A stretch of 32,610 nt of DNA from CAYUIG01 sp964444685 (GTDB lineage Bacteria > Gemmatimonadota > Gemmatimonadetes > Longimicrobiales > RSA9). The position numbers were made by a program, and so were the translations under genes. Shown one piece after another: positions 1 through 7,558 of this stretch. The stretch spans positions 1-32,610 of the forward strand of contig CAYUIG010000040.1 in NCBI GenBank assembly GCA_964444685.1, read 5' to 3'. A model generated the notes under the pieces. That model saw only the letters and a program-made list of their open reading frames with translations, made no database searches and was not told the origin of the DNA. Within the stretch, counting starts at the first letter, position 1; each line of letters starts with the position of its first letter.

Positions 1-162
1 TCGGGAGGCGGACTACGCCAACTGCGGGGCCACTGCGGGTGACGGCGGGAGGCGTGCTGCGGGAGGCGTGATACGAGCTGCGGGAACAGCGGGGCGTCAA
101 CTTCCCGATTCAGCCCGCGAAGCCGGAAGGAAGCTCGCCTTCGTAGAGACGGGCGCCGGCTG
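1..162. repeat. Non-coding left edge with irregular short GC-rich repeats
   Basis: No convincing gene is seen here. The heptamer CTGCGGG occurs at 22-28, 33-39, 57-63 and 78-84. The nonamer CGGGAGGCG occurs at 2-10, 46-54 and 60-68, and a 12-mer GCGGGAGGCGTG is repeated at 45-56 and 59-70 with a 14-bp period. Spacing is irregular, so this is neither a CRISPR array nor a clean tandem repeat. It lies just downstream of the PP2C gene, which reads leftwards, and may be 3' non-coding sequence. Confidence 0.4.
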
Positions 163-891
163 CTAGCCTGCGCGCAGCAGTACGACCGTAATGTTGTCGG
201 GGCCGCCGGCTTCGAGTGCTGCGGCGATGAGCCGATCCTTCTTTGCCTCGAGGGTGGCGTCTTCCGCCAGGATGGTGCGGATGGCGTCGTCGCCGGCAAC
301 GCCGGAGAGGCCGTCGGAGCAGAGGAGGAAGAGGTCTCCGCGACGCGCCTCGATCTCGAATTCGTCGGGGGCCGCATCCTCGGCCGTTCCGAGCACACGC
401 AGGAGTACGCTGGCATACGGGTGACCGCGTACGGCCTCGGGGGCTAGCACGCCGGCGTCGACCTGCTGCTGTACCCAGGTGTGATCGGCGGTGAGCTGTT
501 CGAGGTTGCCGTCACGCATGCGATAGGCGCGCGAGTCACCGATGTGCACGATCACGCCGTGGCCGCGTGGCGGCATCGCGAGTGCGGTGAGTGTCGTGCC
601 CATGCCGTGCATCGAGGGATCGGCGGCGGCCTGCTCGAGGATGGCGCGGTTGGCGTTCGAGAAGGCCTCGACGAGATGGCGGCGGAGCTGGCGTGCGGGC
701 GGCGGTTGCTCGAACGATTCCGAGAGCACACGTGTGGCGGTGCGGCTCGCGACGTCTCCCGCGGCATGGCCACCCATTCCGTCCGCGACGGCGTACAATC
801 CAGCCGAGGGCAGAACGAGCAGCGCATCCTCATTGCGCGCACGTCGCAGCCCCCGGTCGGTGCCGGCGGCGCAGGTCCAGCTCAGCGCCAT
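163..891 (-). CDS. PP2C-family serine/threonine protein phosphatase
   Basis: A 242-residue cytoplasmic PPM/PP2C phosphatase (Stp1/PrpC type) that removes phosphate from Ser/Thr residues using two metal ions. Visible motifs in order are RNED (residues 19-22), DGMGGH (37-42), GMGTT (97-100), GDSR (119-121), SDGL (192-195) and GGPDNIT (229-235). These supply the usual metal-binding Asp and Glu residues, so it should be active. Length fits a stand-alone catalytic domain with no membrane segment. The ATG at 891 was chosen because GGAGGAG lies just upstream and the alignment begins there; the frame stays open to 1230 but that part is low-complexity and antisense to the lipoprotein gene. In many bacteria such phosphatases oppose Hanks kinases; a kinase is encoded about 8 kb away, but a pairing is only inference. 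Confidence 0.93.
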   Translation of the reverse strand: MALSWTCAAGTDRGLRRARNEDALLVLPSAGLYAVADGMGGHAAGDVASRTATRVLSESFEQPPPARQLRRHLVEAFSNANRAILEQAAADPSMHGMGTTLTALAMPPRGHGVIVHIGDSRAYRMRDGNLEQLTADHTWVQQQVDAGVLAPEAVRGHPYASVLLRVLGTAEDAAPDEFEIEARRGDLFLLCSDGLSGVAGDDAIRTILAEDATLEAKKDRLIAAALEAGGPDNITVVLLRAG

Positions 892-940
892 CGCTTCTCT
901 CCTCCACCGCACCGCACCGCCCTTGAACCGGGGGGCCGAC

Positions 941-1489
941 GTGCGCACCTTTGCATCTGTGAGGACCATCCGACCGCTGCTCGCCCTTCTGCTGCTGACC
1001 GCGGCCTGCACCCGACCCGACGAGCGCATGGTGGCGTCGGCCGATCCGCCGCCTGCCGCCGTCGTCGCGCCGGTCGAGCCGGGCACGCCGCTCGACGAGC
1101 TGCTGGCCCGTCTCGACATGGAGCTGGCCGCTGCGATCGAGCGGGGCGCGGAAGGCGATGAGGCCATCACACGCCTGACCCAGGCCGAAGCCATCAGCGA
1201 CCGGCTCCTCGAGGCCCAGCTCCCCTTCACATGGCTGACCGCGGAGTCGTACAGCCTGCCAGCGCGGCTCCGTCAGATCCAGACCGCCTCGGACCGGGTC
1301 TACGCTCTTGTCCGGAGTGGGGCACAACCCCAGCGGCTGCTCGAGGAGACCCGCAAGCTGCGCGAGGACGTGGTCGCCCTGCGCGCGTCCCTCGAACGCG
1401 GCGGCGGCCGTGCCCCCCTCACCCTCGACATGCTCCTCGCCGGCCGCGACACGAGCGACCTCTACGCCGCCGACGGCGCGGGAGAATAG
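941..1489 (+). CDS. Small predicted lipoprotein, helical, unknown function
   Basis: A 182-residue protein of unknown function. The N-terminus has basic residues, a leucine-rich stretch and a lipobox ending LTAAC, with the lipidated Cys at residue 23, so it should be membrane anchored outside the cytoplasm. A proline/alanine linker follows, then a charged, Leu/Glu/Arg-rich helical region with heptad-like spacing that may form a coiled coil. The GTG at 941 is preceded by a GGGGGG stretch; GTG at 959 is a second in-frame option that also keeps the signal peptide. It is divergent from the PP2C gene with 49 bp between starts, so the promoter probably overlaps the phosphatase start. I do not recognise a named family. 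Confidence 0.72.
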   Translation: MRTFASVRTIRPLLALLLLTAACTRPDERMVASADPPPAAVVAPVEPGTPLDELLARLDMELAAAIERGAEGDEAITRLTQAEAISDRLLEAQLPFTWLTAESYSLPARLRQIQTASDRVYALVRSGAQPQRLLEETRKLREDVVALRASLERGGGRAPLTLDMLLAGRDTSDLYAADGAGE

Positions 1490-1523
1490 CGCGCCGGGTC
1501 CGTCGGGCGCGACCCGCGCTATT
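1485..1523. terminator. Bidirectional terminator hairpin containing both stop codons
   Basis: AATAGCGC (1485-1492) pairs perfectly with GCGCTATT (1516-1523). After a 3-nt bulge, GGGTC (1496-1500) pairs with GACCC (1511-1515) across a 10-nt loop. The TAG stop of the lipoprotein (1487-1489) lies in the left arm, and the TAG stop of the small minus-strand gene (complement of 1519-1521) in the right arm. A short T run follows on the plus strand. The placement between convergent genes suits a shared terminator. Confidence 0.65.
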
Positions 1524-1698
1524 TCGGCGGCTTCTCGCGCTCTTCGCGGGGGTGCCCGTGCCCCTCGTTCTTCGATTCCTGCGACTCGTCGAAGTCCCGG
1601 TTCGTCCCGGCCGCCTCCTGCTCGGGACGCCCCTCGGGCTCGGGCCGGTTCCCCGTCGTTTTCGGGCTCCGGCCGCCTTCTCGCCTGGGATCCGGCAT
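1519..1698 (-). CDS. Small hydrophilic disordered protein (59 aa)
   Basis: A 59-residue protein with no hydrophobic segment, dominated by Arg, Lys, Glu, Gly, Pro and Asn. It begins MPDPRREGG and ends EREKPPK, and is probably intrinsically disordered. Its composition resembles small stress or desiccation proteins, but no family is recognised. The start at 1698 is set by a near-ideal Shine-Dalgarno, AGGAGG followed by TTACGC and ATG. Its stop lies inside the terminator hairpin shared with the convergent lipoprotein gene, which supports it being real. The ribosome binding site can pair with a CCTCCT just upstream, so translation may be controlled. Confidence 0.66.
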   Translation of the reverse strand: MPDPRREGGRSPKTTGNRPEPEGRPEQEAAGTNRDFDESQESKNEGHGHPREEREKPPK

Positions 1699-1704
1699 GC
1701 GTAA

Positions 1705-1731
1705 CCTCCTTTCCCCAGGGGACGCAGGAGG
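1705..1731 (-). promoter_or_regulatory. Possible Shine-Dalgarno-masking hairpin of the 59-aa gene
   Basis: On the minus strand the sequence CCTCCT (complement of 1726-1731) lies 5' of the ribosome binding site AGGAGG (complement of 1705-1710). The two are perfectly complementary and a short CCC/GGG pairing lies between them. Such a hairpin would hide the ribosome binding site until opened. The 198-bp gap between this gene and the divergent sigma gene must hold both promoters; I found no convincing -35/-10 pair there. Confidence 0.4.
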
Positions 1732-1896
1732 GCAAGAGGCGTTCCCCCCAGCCGCCATTCTCCGAGGAACAACCCCCCGGCGGACGGGGTTACAGGTCCG
1801 TCAGAAACGGCCGCCGACGCATAGGGCAGGGGCAGGGTCCTTGCAGCTGTGTCAGGCATGCCCGCGAGCTTAGGACGGAACAAGAGGAAGGCCCCG

Positions 1897-2802
1897 ATGA
1901 GCGCGACCCAGGCCCGAAGCCGGCGACGGCGGCGCAGTAGCGCGCCCGCGACGTTCGCCGCGTTCGGGTCCACCGACGAGAGCGGCGCGCTCGATCAGTA
2001 CCTGCGCGAGGTCAGCCGGCACGAGCTGCTGACGCCGCAGGAGGAGATCGAGCTGGGGCATCGTGCGCTCGCCGGCGACGAGGACGCGGTTCAGGCCCTC
2101 GTGCGTGCCAACCTGCGGTTCGTCATCAGCGTCGCGAAGAAGTACCAGAACCGCGGCGTCTCGCTGATCGATCTGATCCAGGAGGGCAACGTCGGCCTCG
2201 TTACGGCCGCGCGTAAGTTCGATCCGGATCAGGGCGTCAAGTTCATCTCGTACGCCGTGTGGTGGATCCGCCAGGCCATCCTGGCTGCACTCGCGAATCA
2301 GGGCCGCGCCGTGCGCGTGCCGCTGAATCGTGCGAGCGACCTCGCGCGCATCTTCCGCGAGCGCGAGCGCCTCAAGCAGGAGCTCCGCCGCGATCCGTCG
2401 CTCGAGGAAGTCGCCGCCGCGGCGAAGCTCACGCCGGAGGTCGTGCGGTCGCTCTCCACGCTGAATGCGGCGGAGATCCGGCTCGACGCGCCCATCGGCG
2501 ACAGCGACGACAGTCAGCTCGTCGAGCGTTTCGTCATCGACGAGGCGCAGGAGCCCGAGGAGGCCGTCGAGGAGCGACTGCTCTCCGAGCAGATCGAGCG
2601 CGCACTCGACACGCTCGCCCCGCGCGATGCGCGCGTCGTGCGCCTCTACTTCGGCCTCGACGACGGCCGCGAGCACACGCTCGAGGAGATCGGCAACATG
2701 CTCGGCGTCACGCGCGAGCGCGTTCGCCAGCTCCGCGACCGCGCCCTCCGCCGGCTCCGCGAGGGCGACCTCGGTTCCGCGCTGGAGAGCTTCGCAGCCT
2801 GA
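1897..2802 (+). CDS. Sigma-70 family RNA polymerase sigma factor (short RpoD/SigA type)
   Basis: A 301-residue sigma factor that directs RNA polymerase to promoters. An Arg-rich N-terminus (residues 8-14) is followed by region 1.2 (about 29-60), region 2 (68-140, including the RpoD-like NLRFVISVAKKY, LIQEGNVGL and SYAVWWIRQAI segments), region 3 (145-200) and region 4 (228-292), with helix-turn-helix TLEEIGNMLGVTRERVRQL. It lacks the long region 1.1 of proteobacterial RpoD, so it could be a compact primary factor or a group 2 factor. ATG 1897 was chosen for the strong AGAGGAAGG upstream; an earlier ATG at 1849 has no such site. rsgA follows after 10 bp and is probably co-transcribed. Confidence 0.93.
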   Translation: MSATQARSRRRRRSSAPATFAAFGSTDESGALDQYLREVSRHELLTPQEEIELGHRALAGDEDAVQALVRANLRFVISVAKKYQNRGVSLIDLIQEGNVGLVTAARKFDPDQGVKFISYAVWWIRQAILAALANQGRAVRVPLNRASDLARIFRERERLKQELRRDPSLEEVAAAAKLTPEVVRSLSTLNAAEIRLDAPIGDSDDSQLVERFVIDEAQEPEEAVEERLLSEQIERALDTLAPRDARVVRLYFGLDDGREHTLEEIGNMLGVTRERVRQLRDRALRRLREGDLGSALESFAA

Positions 2803-2812
2803 TCGACATGCC

Positions 2813-3721
2813 GTGACCGAGGCACTCGCTCCGGCCACGGTCCTCGGCAGCTCCGGAGGCACCTACCAGGTCCAGCTCGCGTCGGGCGAAGTGCGCCCGG
2901 CGCGGCTGCGCGGCCGCCTCAAGCTCGAGCAGCGCACCGGCGATCGCGTTGTAGCCGGCGATCGCGTCTCCGTTCTCCTCCTCGATGATGGTTCCGCCGC
3001 CATCGAATCCGTCGAACCACGCCGCACCGAGCTCGTGCGACGTGCACCCGGCGGACGCGGCGCGAAGGTGCTGGTCGCGAATGCGGACCAGGTCATGATC
3101 GTCCTCGCCGCGGCGCATCCCGAGCCCAACCTGCGCATGCTCGATCGTCTGCTCGTGCTGGGTGAGTCCAATCAGCTCCCGTGCGTCATTGTCGTGAACA
3201 AGGTCGATCTCGTTTCGGTCGACGAGATGCGTGAGCGGTTCGCTCCGTATCGCGCGGCGGGCTACGACGTGCTCTTCGTCAGCGCACTCGATGGAACGGG
3301 AGTCGACGATGTGCGCACGCTGCTGTGCGGACGCGAGAGCGTTCTGACCGGACCGTCGGGTGCGGGGAAGTCGTCGCTGCTGAATGCCGTGCAACCCGGA
3401 CTGTCGTTGCGCGTGGGCGCCGTAAGCGACGCGGTCGGGAAGGGGCGGCACACGACCGTGTCGGCGCTGCTCGTGCCGCTCGAGTGCGGCGGGTACGTGG
3501 CCGACACGCCCGGGCTGCGCGAGGTCGGCCTCTGGGGCATCGAGCCGGGTACGCTCGACGCGTGTTTCCCGGAGTTCCGCCCGTACATCGGTTCGTGCCG
3601 GTTCGCCCGGTCGTGCACGCACGATCACGAGCCCGACTGCGCGGTAGTTGCCGCGGTGGACGCCGGCGTCATCAATCGCGGACGCTACGACTCCTACCTG
3701 CGGCTGCTGCGCGACGATTAG
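2813..3721 (+). CDS. rsgA: Ribosome small-subunit-dependent GTPase RsgA
   Basis: A 302-residue circularly permuted GTPase that checks and releases maturing 30S ribosomal subunits, with activity stimulated by the 30S. An N-terminal OB fold (about 1-75) is followed by the permuted G motifs: G4 NKVD (129-132), G5-like SALDG (157-161), G1 GPSGAGKSS (180-188), G2 KGRHTT (210-215) and G3 DTPG (231-234). A C-terminal zinc site follows with Cys262, Cys268, His270 and Cys276. This order is diagnostic of the family. The start is a GTG 10 bp after the sigma stop; the frame is open further upstream but overlaps the sigma gene and has no family similarity. Translation is probably coupled to the sigma gene. 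Confidence 0.95.
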   Translation: MTEALAPATVLGSSGGTYQVQLASGEVRPARLRGRLKLEQRTGDRVVAGDRVSVLLLDDGSAAIESVEPRRTELVRRAPGGRGAKVLVANADQVMIVLAAAHPEPNLRMLDRLLVLGESNQLPCVIVVNKVDLVSVDEMRERFAPYRAAGYDVLFVSALDGTGVDDVRTLLCGRESVLTGPSGAGKSSLLNAVQPGLSLRVGAVSDAVGKGRHTTVSALLVPLECGGYVADTPGLREVGLWGIEPGTLDACFPEFRPYIGSCRFARSCTHDHEPDCAVVAAVDAGVINRGRYDSYLRLLRDD

Positions 3722-3760
3722 CCGGCGTCCGGAAACTCGACAACCGCGCCGCTCGTTGCT

Positions 3761-3776
3761 GTGGGGGATTCCCCAC
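3761..3776. terminator. Small hairpin between convergent rsgA and btuB
   Basis: GTGGGG (3761-3766) and CCCCAC (3771-3776) form a perfect 6-bp stem with loop GATT. It is the only obvious structure in the 62-bp gap between rsgA (+) and btuB (-). There is no T-tract on either side, so a terminator role rests on position alone. Confidence 0.35.
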
Positions 3777-3783
3777 GAGAGTC

Positions 3784-5733
3784 TCAATCGATCGCGGCGC
3801 GTGCGCCGATGCTGAAGGTGCGACCCGCCGCCCTGAAGTTCGCGATCTCGTCGTACGCCTCATCGGTCACATTGCGCACTGCGAGGTTCAGAAGGATGCC
3901 GGACCGCACCTCCACCTCGGCGCCCACGTCGAACGTGGTGTGCGACGGCAGGACGACGCGGATGCCCGAGAACTCGACGGGATCCGAGAAGTCGAGATCA
4001 TGCCTGCGGCCGACATGCAGCGCCGATGCACTCACACGTGCAGCCCCGGAAAGCTGCCAGGATGCGGACAGGCTCCACTGGTCGGACGGCCTGCGCAGCA
4101 GCGGCCGACCCGTGAGGAAGGAGCGGTCCTGGCCGTCGCCCTGGTCGTCCACCTCCGTCCGCAGGTGCGTCCACGCCGCGTCGACCACCACCGGTCCGAC
4201 CGTCAGGGACGCGGAGGTCTCCAGCCCGGACGCCGAGGCCGACCCCACGTTCACGTAGTTCGGCTCGGGGTCGGGCGCGGCGCCGAGATAGAGGATCAGG
4301 TCCTCGAAACGCTGATCGAACCATGTCGCACCGATGCGGGCGCGGCCGCGGAAGAGGATCTGCTCCACGCCGGCCTCCCAGCTGCGCGAAGTCTCCGGAT
4401 ACAGCGCGGGATTCCCGCGGACGAAGCCGGTCGCATAGTTCTCGAAGAAGGTCGGCTCCTTGAACCCCGTGCCGGCCGCGACGTGCACACGCGTGTCACG
4501 CGCCGGACGCGCGGCGGCGCCGACGCGCCACGTGAAGAAGTTGCCGAAGCGGTCGTTGTCATCCACGCGCCCGCCCGCGGTCACCGACACATCGGAGATC
4601 ATTCCGGCGAGTTGCGCGTACGCTGCGCGGTTCGTGCGCTCGTACTCGGCCGCGTCCTCGAACGGGCCGAAGCTGCTCTCGCTCGCGAACGCCGTCTCGC
4701 CCGTCTGCTTCTCGAGCTCCGCGCCCGTGCTGATCGTCCAGCCGGACGCCGGCATGAAGTCCAGCCGCACGTCCGCCGCGCGCCGCGCGCTCACGCCCAG
4801 GCTGTTCGACGCGTAGGTGCCGAGCGTGTCCGCCGCATCATCGGGCCGGTCGATCGTCTCCGAGCGGAAACGCTGCGCCGAGAGCGCAACCCGGATATCG
4901 AGGCCTGAAGCAATACGCTGCGTAGCATCCAGCCCGACGAGTCCGGAGCGGCGGTCCGTGGACTGGTTGCGGTCGACCAGCGCACCCGCGCCGTTCGTCG
5001 GGAACTCGTACTCCGCGTCCACGCCACGCGCAGTGAGCGCAACCACACCGCCGTCGTGCGTGAAGCGTGCGCCGCCGGACGCGGTGAGGTTGGTATAGCC
5101 GTTGTTGAACGCGTACAGTCCGCCATTGGCCGTGCGCGCAACGGTCAGATCGTAACCGAGACGGCCGATCGACCCGGCGAGCGACCCGCTCAGGTCGGTG
5201 GCGGTGTAGCCACCGTCGGCATCCGGCCCCACGCGGTCACCCGTCGAGGCACCCACCGCCAGTTCGCCGTGCGTCCGACCTTCCCCGCGGCGCGTCACGA
5301 TGTGCACCACGCCGGTGACCGCATCGGAGCCGTACAGCACCGACGTCGGCCCGCGCACGATCTCGATCCGCTCCACATCTGAGAGAACGAGATCGCCGAA
5401 GTCGAACGAGCCGCCCGGTTCGTTCACCTGCACGCCGTCGACGAGCACCTGCACGTAGTTGTTCTCGCCGCCGCGCATGAAGAGCGCGGCGAGCGAGCCC
5501 TGCGGCCCGCTGGACGTGAGGCTCGCACCGGGCACCTCGCGCAGCGCGTCGGCCACCGTGCGGATCCCGCGCGCGCGCAACGCATCTCCCTCGAGCACGG
5601 TGACCGCTGCGGGCACCGCGGAGAGCGGCATCGGCCGCGCCGTCGCGGTCACGACGAGCGGATCGAGGCGGAAGGGATCCTGCGCTGCAACAGCGCACGG
5701 CCACAGACACATCAGCAATGCGAGACGCTTCAT
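3784..5733 (-). CDS. btuB: TonB-dependent vitamin B12 outer-membrane receptor (BtuB-like)
   Basis: A 649-residue outer-membrane receptor that imports cobalamin using TonB energy. A signal peptide ends at VAAQ (residue 18). A TonB-box-like DPLVVTATA follows, then the plug domain (about 38-150) with VADALREVPG, FMRGGENNYVQVLVDGVQVNEP and VERIEIVRGPTSVLYGSDAVTGVVHIVTRR, then a 22-strand barrel ending in an aromatic-rich last strand. Length fits BtuB (about 600-650). Assignment to B12 rather than siderophores comes from the operon: it is the last gene after btuFCD, overlapping btuD by ATGA, all downstream of a cobalamin riboswitch. Expression should therefore fall when B12 is plentiful. Confidence 0.9.
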   Translation of the reverse strand: MKRLALLMCLWPCAVAAQDPFRLDPLVVTATARPMPLSAVPAAVTVLEGDALRARGIRTVADALREVPGASLTSSGPQGSLAALFMRGGENNYVQVLVDGVQVNEPGGSFDFGDLVLSDVERIEIVRGPTSVLYGSDAVTGVVHIVTRRGEGRTHGELAVGASTGDRVGPDADGGYTATDLSGSLAGSIGRLGYDLTVARTANGGLYAFNNGYTNLTASGGARFTHDGGVVALTARGVDAEYEFPTNGAGALVDRNQSTDRRSGLVGLDATQRIASGLDIRVALSAQRFRSETIDRPDDAADTLGTYASNSLGVSARRAADVRLDFMPASGWTISTGAELEKQTGETAFASESSFGPFEDAAEYERTNRAAYAQLAGMISDVSVTAGGRVDDNDRFGNFFTWRVGAAARPARDTRVHVAAGTGFKEPTFFENYATGFVRGNPALYPETSRSWEAGVEQILFRGRARIGATWFDQRFEDLILYLGAAPDPEPNYVNVGSASASGLETSASLTVGPVVVDAAWTHLRTEVDDQGDGQDRSFLTGRPLLRRPSDQWSLSASWQLSGAARVSASALHVGRRHDLDFSDPVEFSGIRVVLPSHTTFDVGAEVEVRSGILLNLAVRNVTDEAYDEIANFRAAGRTFSIGARAAID

Positions 5734-6545
5734 GGTGAGACTCCGTTCTGTGTGAGCGGTACGACCTGGGGAGCGCCGGCGTCCGCGCCGGGGCCCGGAT
5801 GCGCGGTGATCGCAACGGGCCAGCCGTAGACCCGTTCGATGACGTCGCGTGTGATGACTTCCGCCGGCGTGCCTGCAGCCGCGACGCGCCCGCGATCGAG
5901 CAGCGTCAGCTGGTCCGCGTAGCGCGCGGCGAGGTTGAGGGAGTGCGTGACGAGCAGCACGGTCACGCCGTCGTTGCGGGCGAGACCGCGCAGCAGCTCG
6001 AACATCGTCATCTCGTGCGCGATGTCGAGTGATGCCGTCGGCTCGTCCAGCACGAGCGTCGCTGGCTCGGCCGCGAGTGCACGCGCGAGCCGCACGCGCT
6101 GACGCTCGCCGCCCGACAGCGTGGAGAGCGGCCGGTCGTCGAGCCCGTCCACGGCGCAGCGGCGCAGTGCGCGATCGATCGCGTCACGGTCCTGCGCGTT
6201 CGCCGAGCGCCACGGCCCCGTGTGCGGATAACGACCCATGGCGACGAGCTCACGCACCGTCACGGGAAACGCCAGCTCCTCCTGCTGCGTCACGACCCCG
6301 ACTTCGCGCGCGAACGCACGCCGTGGCCACGATGCCGACGGCTGGCCGCGAAACTCGCAGGCACCCGCGTACGGCTGGAGCAGCCCGAGTGCGAGTCGCA
6401 GCAGCGTAGACTTGCCGGAACCGTTCGGTCCGATCAGCGCGTGCACGCTCGCTTCGGACACATCGAGTGAAACGGAAGCCACCGCGTTCACGACGGCACG
6501 CGGATACGCGTACGACACGTCGCGCGCGCGCAGCACGACGCTCAT
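5730..6545 (-). CDS. btuD: Cobalamin ABC transporter ATP-binding protein
   Basis: A 271-residue cytoplasmic ATPase that powers B12 import across the inner membrane with BtuC. Walker A is GPNGSGKST (39-47), the Q-loop is in VVTQQEE (84-90), the signature is LSGGERQ (143-149), Walker B is LVLDEPT (164-170), and the switch His is in LVTHS (198-202). It is a FepC/BtuD-type protein. The start is ATG 6545, which overlaps the btuC stop as ATGA. The frame is open upstream to 6776 but lies within btuC. Its own stop overlaps the btuB start in the same way, so four proteins are translated from one coupled message. Confidence 0.93.
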   Translation of the reverse strand: MSVVLRARDVSYAYPRAVVNAVASVSLDVSEASVHALIGPNGSGKSTLLRLALGLLQPYAGACEFRGQPSASWPRRAFAREVGVVTQQEELAFPVTVRELVAMGRYPHTGPWRSANAQDRDAIDRALRRCAVDGLDDRPLSTLSGGERQRVRLARALAAEPATLVLDEPTASLDIAHEMTMFELLRGLARNDGVTVLLVTHSLNLAARYADQLTLLDRGRVAAAGTPAEVITRDVIERVYGWPVAITAHPGPGADAGAPQVVPLTQNGVSP

Positions 6546-7558
6546 CGCGTACCTCGCGCCAGCAGCGTGACGAAAAGCGGCACACCGACGAGCGCGGTGA
6601 CGACACCGACGGGCAGCTCGGCCGGTGCGGAAATCGTGCGTGCGGCCGTATCGGCAAGCAGCAGGAACGCCGCGCCGGCCAGGAAGCACGCAGGCAGAAG
6701 GAATCGATGCCCGCTGCCCCAGACGAGGCGGAGCGCGTGCGGCACGACGAGGCCGACGAAGCCGATCACGCCGCACGCGGCCACCGATGCCGCCACGAGC
6801 AGCGACGCAATCACGTACGACGCAAGCTTCAGCCGCTCGACCGGCGCACCCAGCACCGCCGCGGTTTCCTCACCGAGCGCGAGCAGATCGAACGGCCGCG
6901 CCAATGCGATGAGCACGGCACACGCGGGCAGTGCGAACGCCGCCAGCAGCCCGACCGTGCCCCAGCCGCCGCCCGCGAGGCTGCCCATCATCCAGAACAC
7001 CGCGGAGCGGAAGCTCTCGATGTCGGTGCGCGTCATCATCAGCATGATGAGCGCATTGAAGAACACGCCTGCGACGACACCCGCGAGGAGGAGCACGCGC
7101 GTGTCGAGCGCACCGCCGACACGGCGCGCGATGCCGAATACGCCGAGGATCGCGAGCAGTGCGCCCAGGAAGGCGCCTACCGGCACGGCCCACGGTGTGA
7201 GCGCCGCAACACCGAGTGCCGCGACACCGACCGCGCCGACCGCGGCACCGCCGGATACGCCGAGGATGTACGGCTCGGCGAGGGGATTCCGTACCAACGC
7301 CTGGAAGACCGCGCCGCCCAGCGCGAGTCCGCCACCGACGATGACCGCGAGCACAGCACGCGGCAGTCGTAGCTCCAGCACGATCGTGCGCGCCACATCC
7401 TCGCCGCCCCCGCCGAGGACGCGCACGACATCGCCGATCGAAAGGCCCGCCGCGCCCGCAACGAGGCTCACCAGCACCGCAGCGAGCAGGACGATCACGA
7501 GCACGGCCGCGCCCAGGCGCCGGCCACGCGCGTTCGCGAGGGGCGGCGCGGCGGTCAT
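6542..7558 (-). CDS. btuC: Cobalamin ABC transporter permease (FecCD family)
   Basis: A 338-residue inner-membrane permease that forms the B12 channel as a dimer. About ten membrane helices are visible. Family signatures include LRLPRAVLAVIVGGGLALGG (65-84) followed by the RNPLAEPYILGVSGGA segment (91-106). The cytoplasmic coupling motif GVIGFVGLVVPHALRLVWG (about 263-281) contacts the ATPase. Length and motif order match BtuC/FecCD proteins. The ATG at 7558 overlaps the btuF stop (ATGA), and the gene ends overlapping btuD. Confidence 0.93.
   Translation of the reverse strand: MTAAPPLANARGRRLGAAVLVIVLLAAVLVSLVAGAAGLSIGDVVRVLGGGGEDVARTIVLELRLPRAVLAVIVGGGLALGGAVFQALVRNPLAEPYILGVSGGAAVGAVGVAALGVAALTPWAVPVGAFLGALLAILGVFGIARRVGGALDTRVLLLAGVVAGVFFNALIMLMMTRTDIESFRSAVFWMMGSLAGGGWGTVGLLAAFALPACAVLIALARPFDLLALGEETAAVLGAPVERLKLASYVIASLLVAASVAACGVIGFVGLVVPHALRLVWGSGHRFLLPACFLAGAAFLLLADTAARTISAPAELPVGVVTALVGVPLFVTLLARGTR

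Noticed and set aside
1..90. A CRISPR array
   Set aside because: Repeat units are 7-12 nt and irregularly spaced, without uniform spacers or cas genes.
1699..1896. Promoters for the divergent small-protein and sigma-factor genes
   Set aside because: I searched for -35/-10 pairs at 16-18 nt spacing on both strands and found none convincing, including the TTGCC/TAG pattern seen elsewhere in the window.
3784..5733. Siderophore rather than B12 receptor
   Set aside because: Sequence alone would allow it, but the coupled btuFCD genes and the cobalamin riboswitch make B12 the better call.
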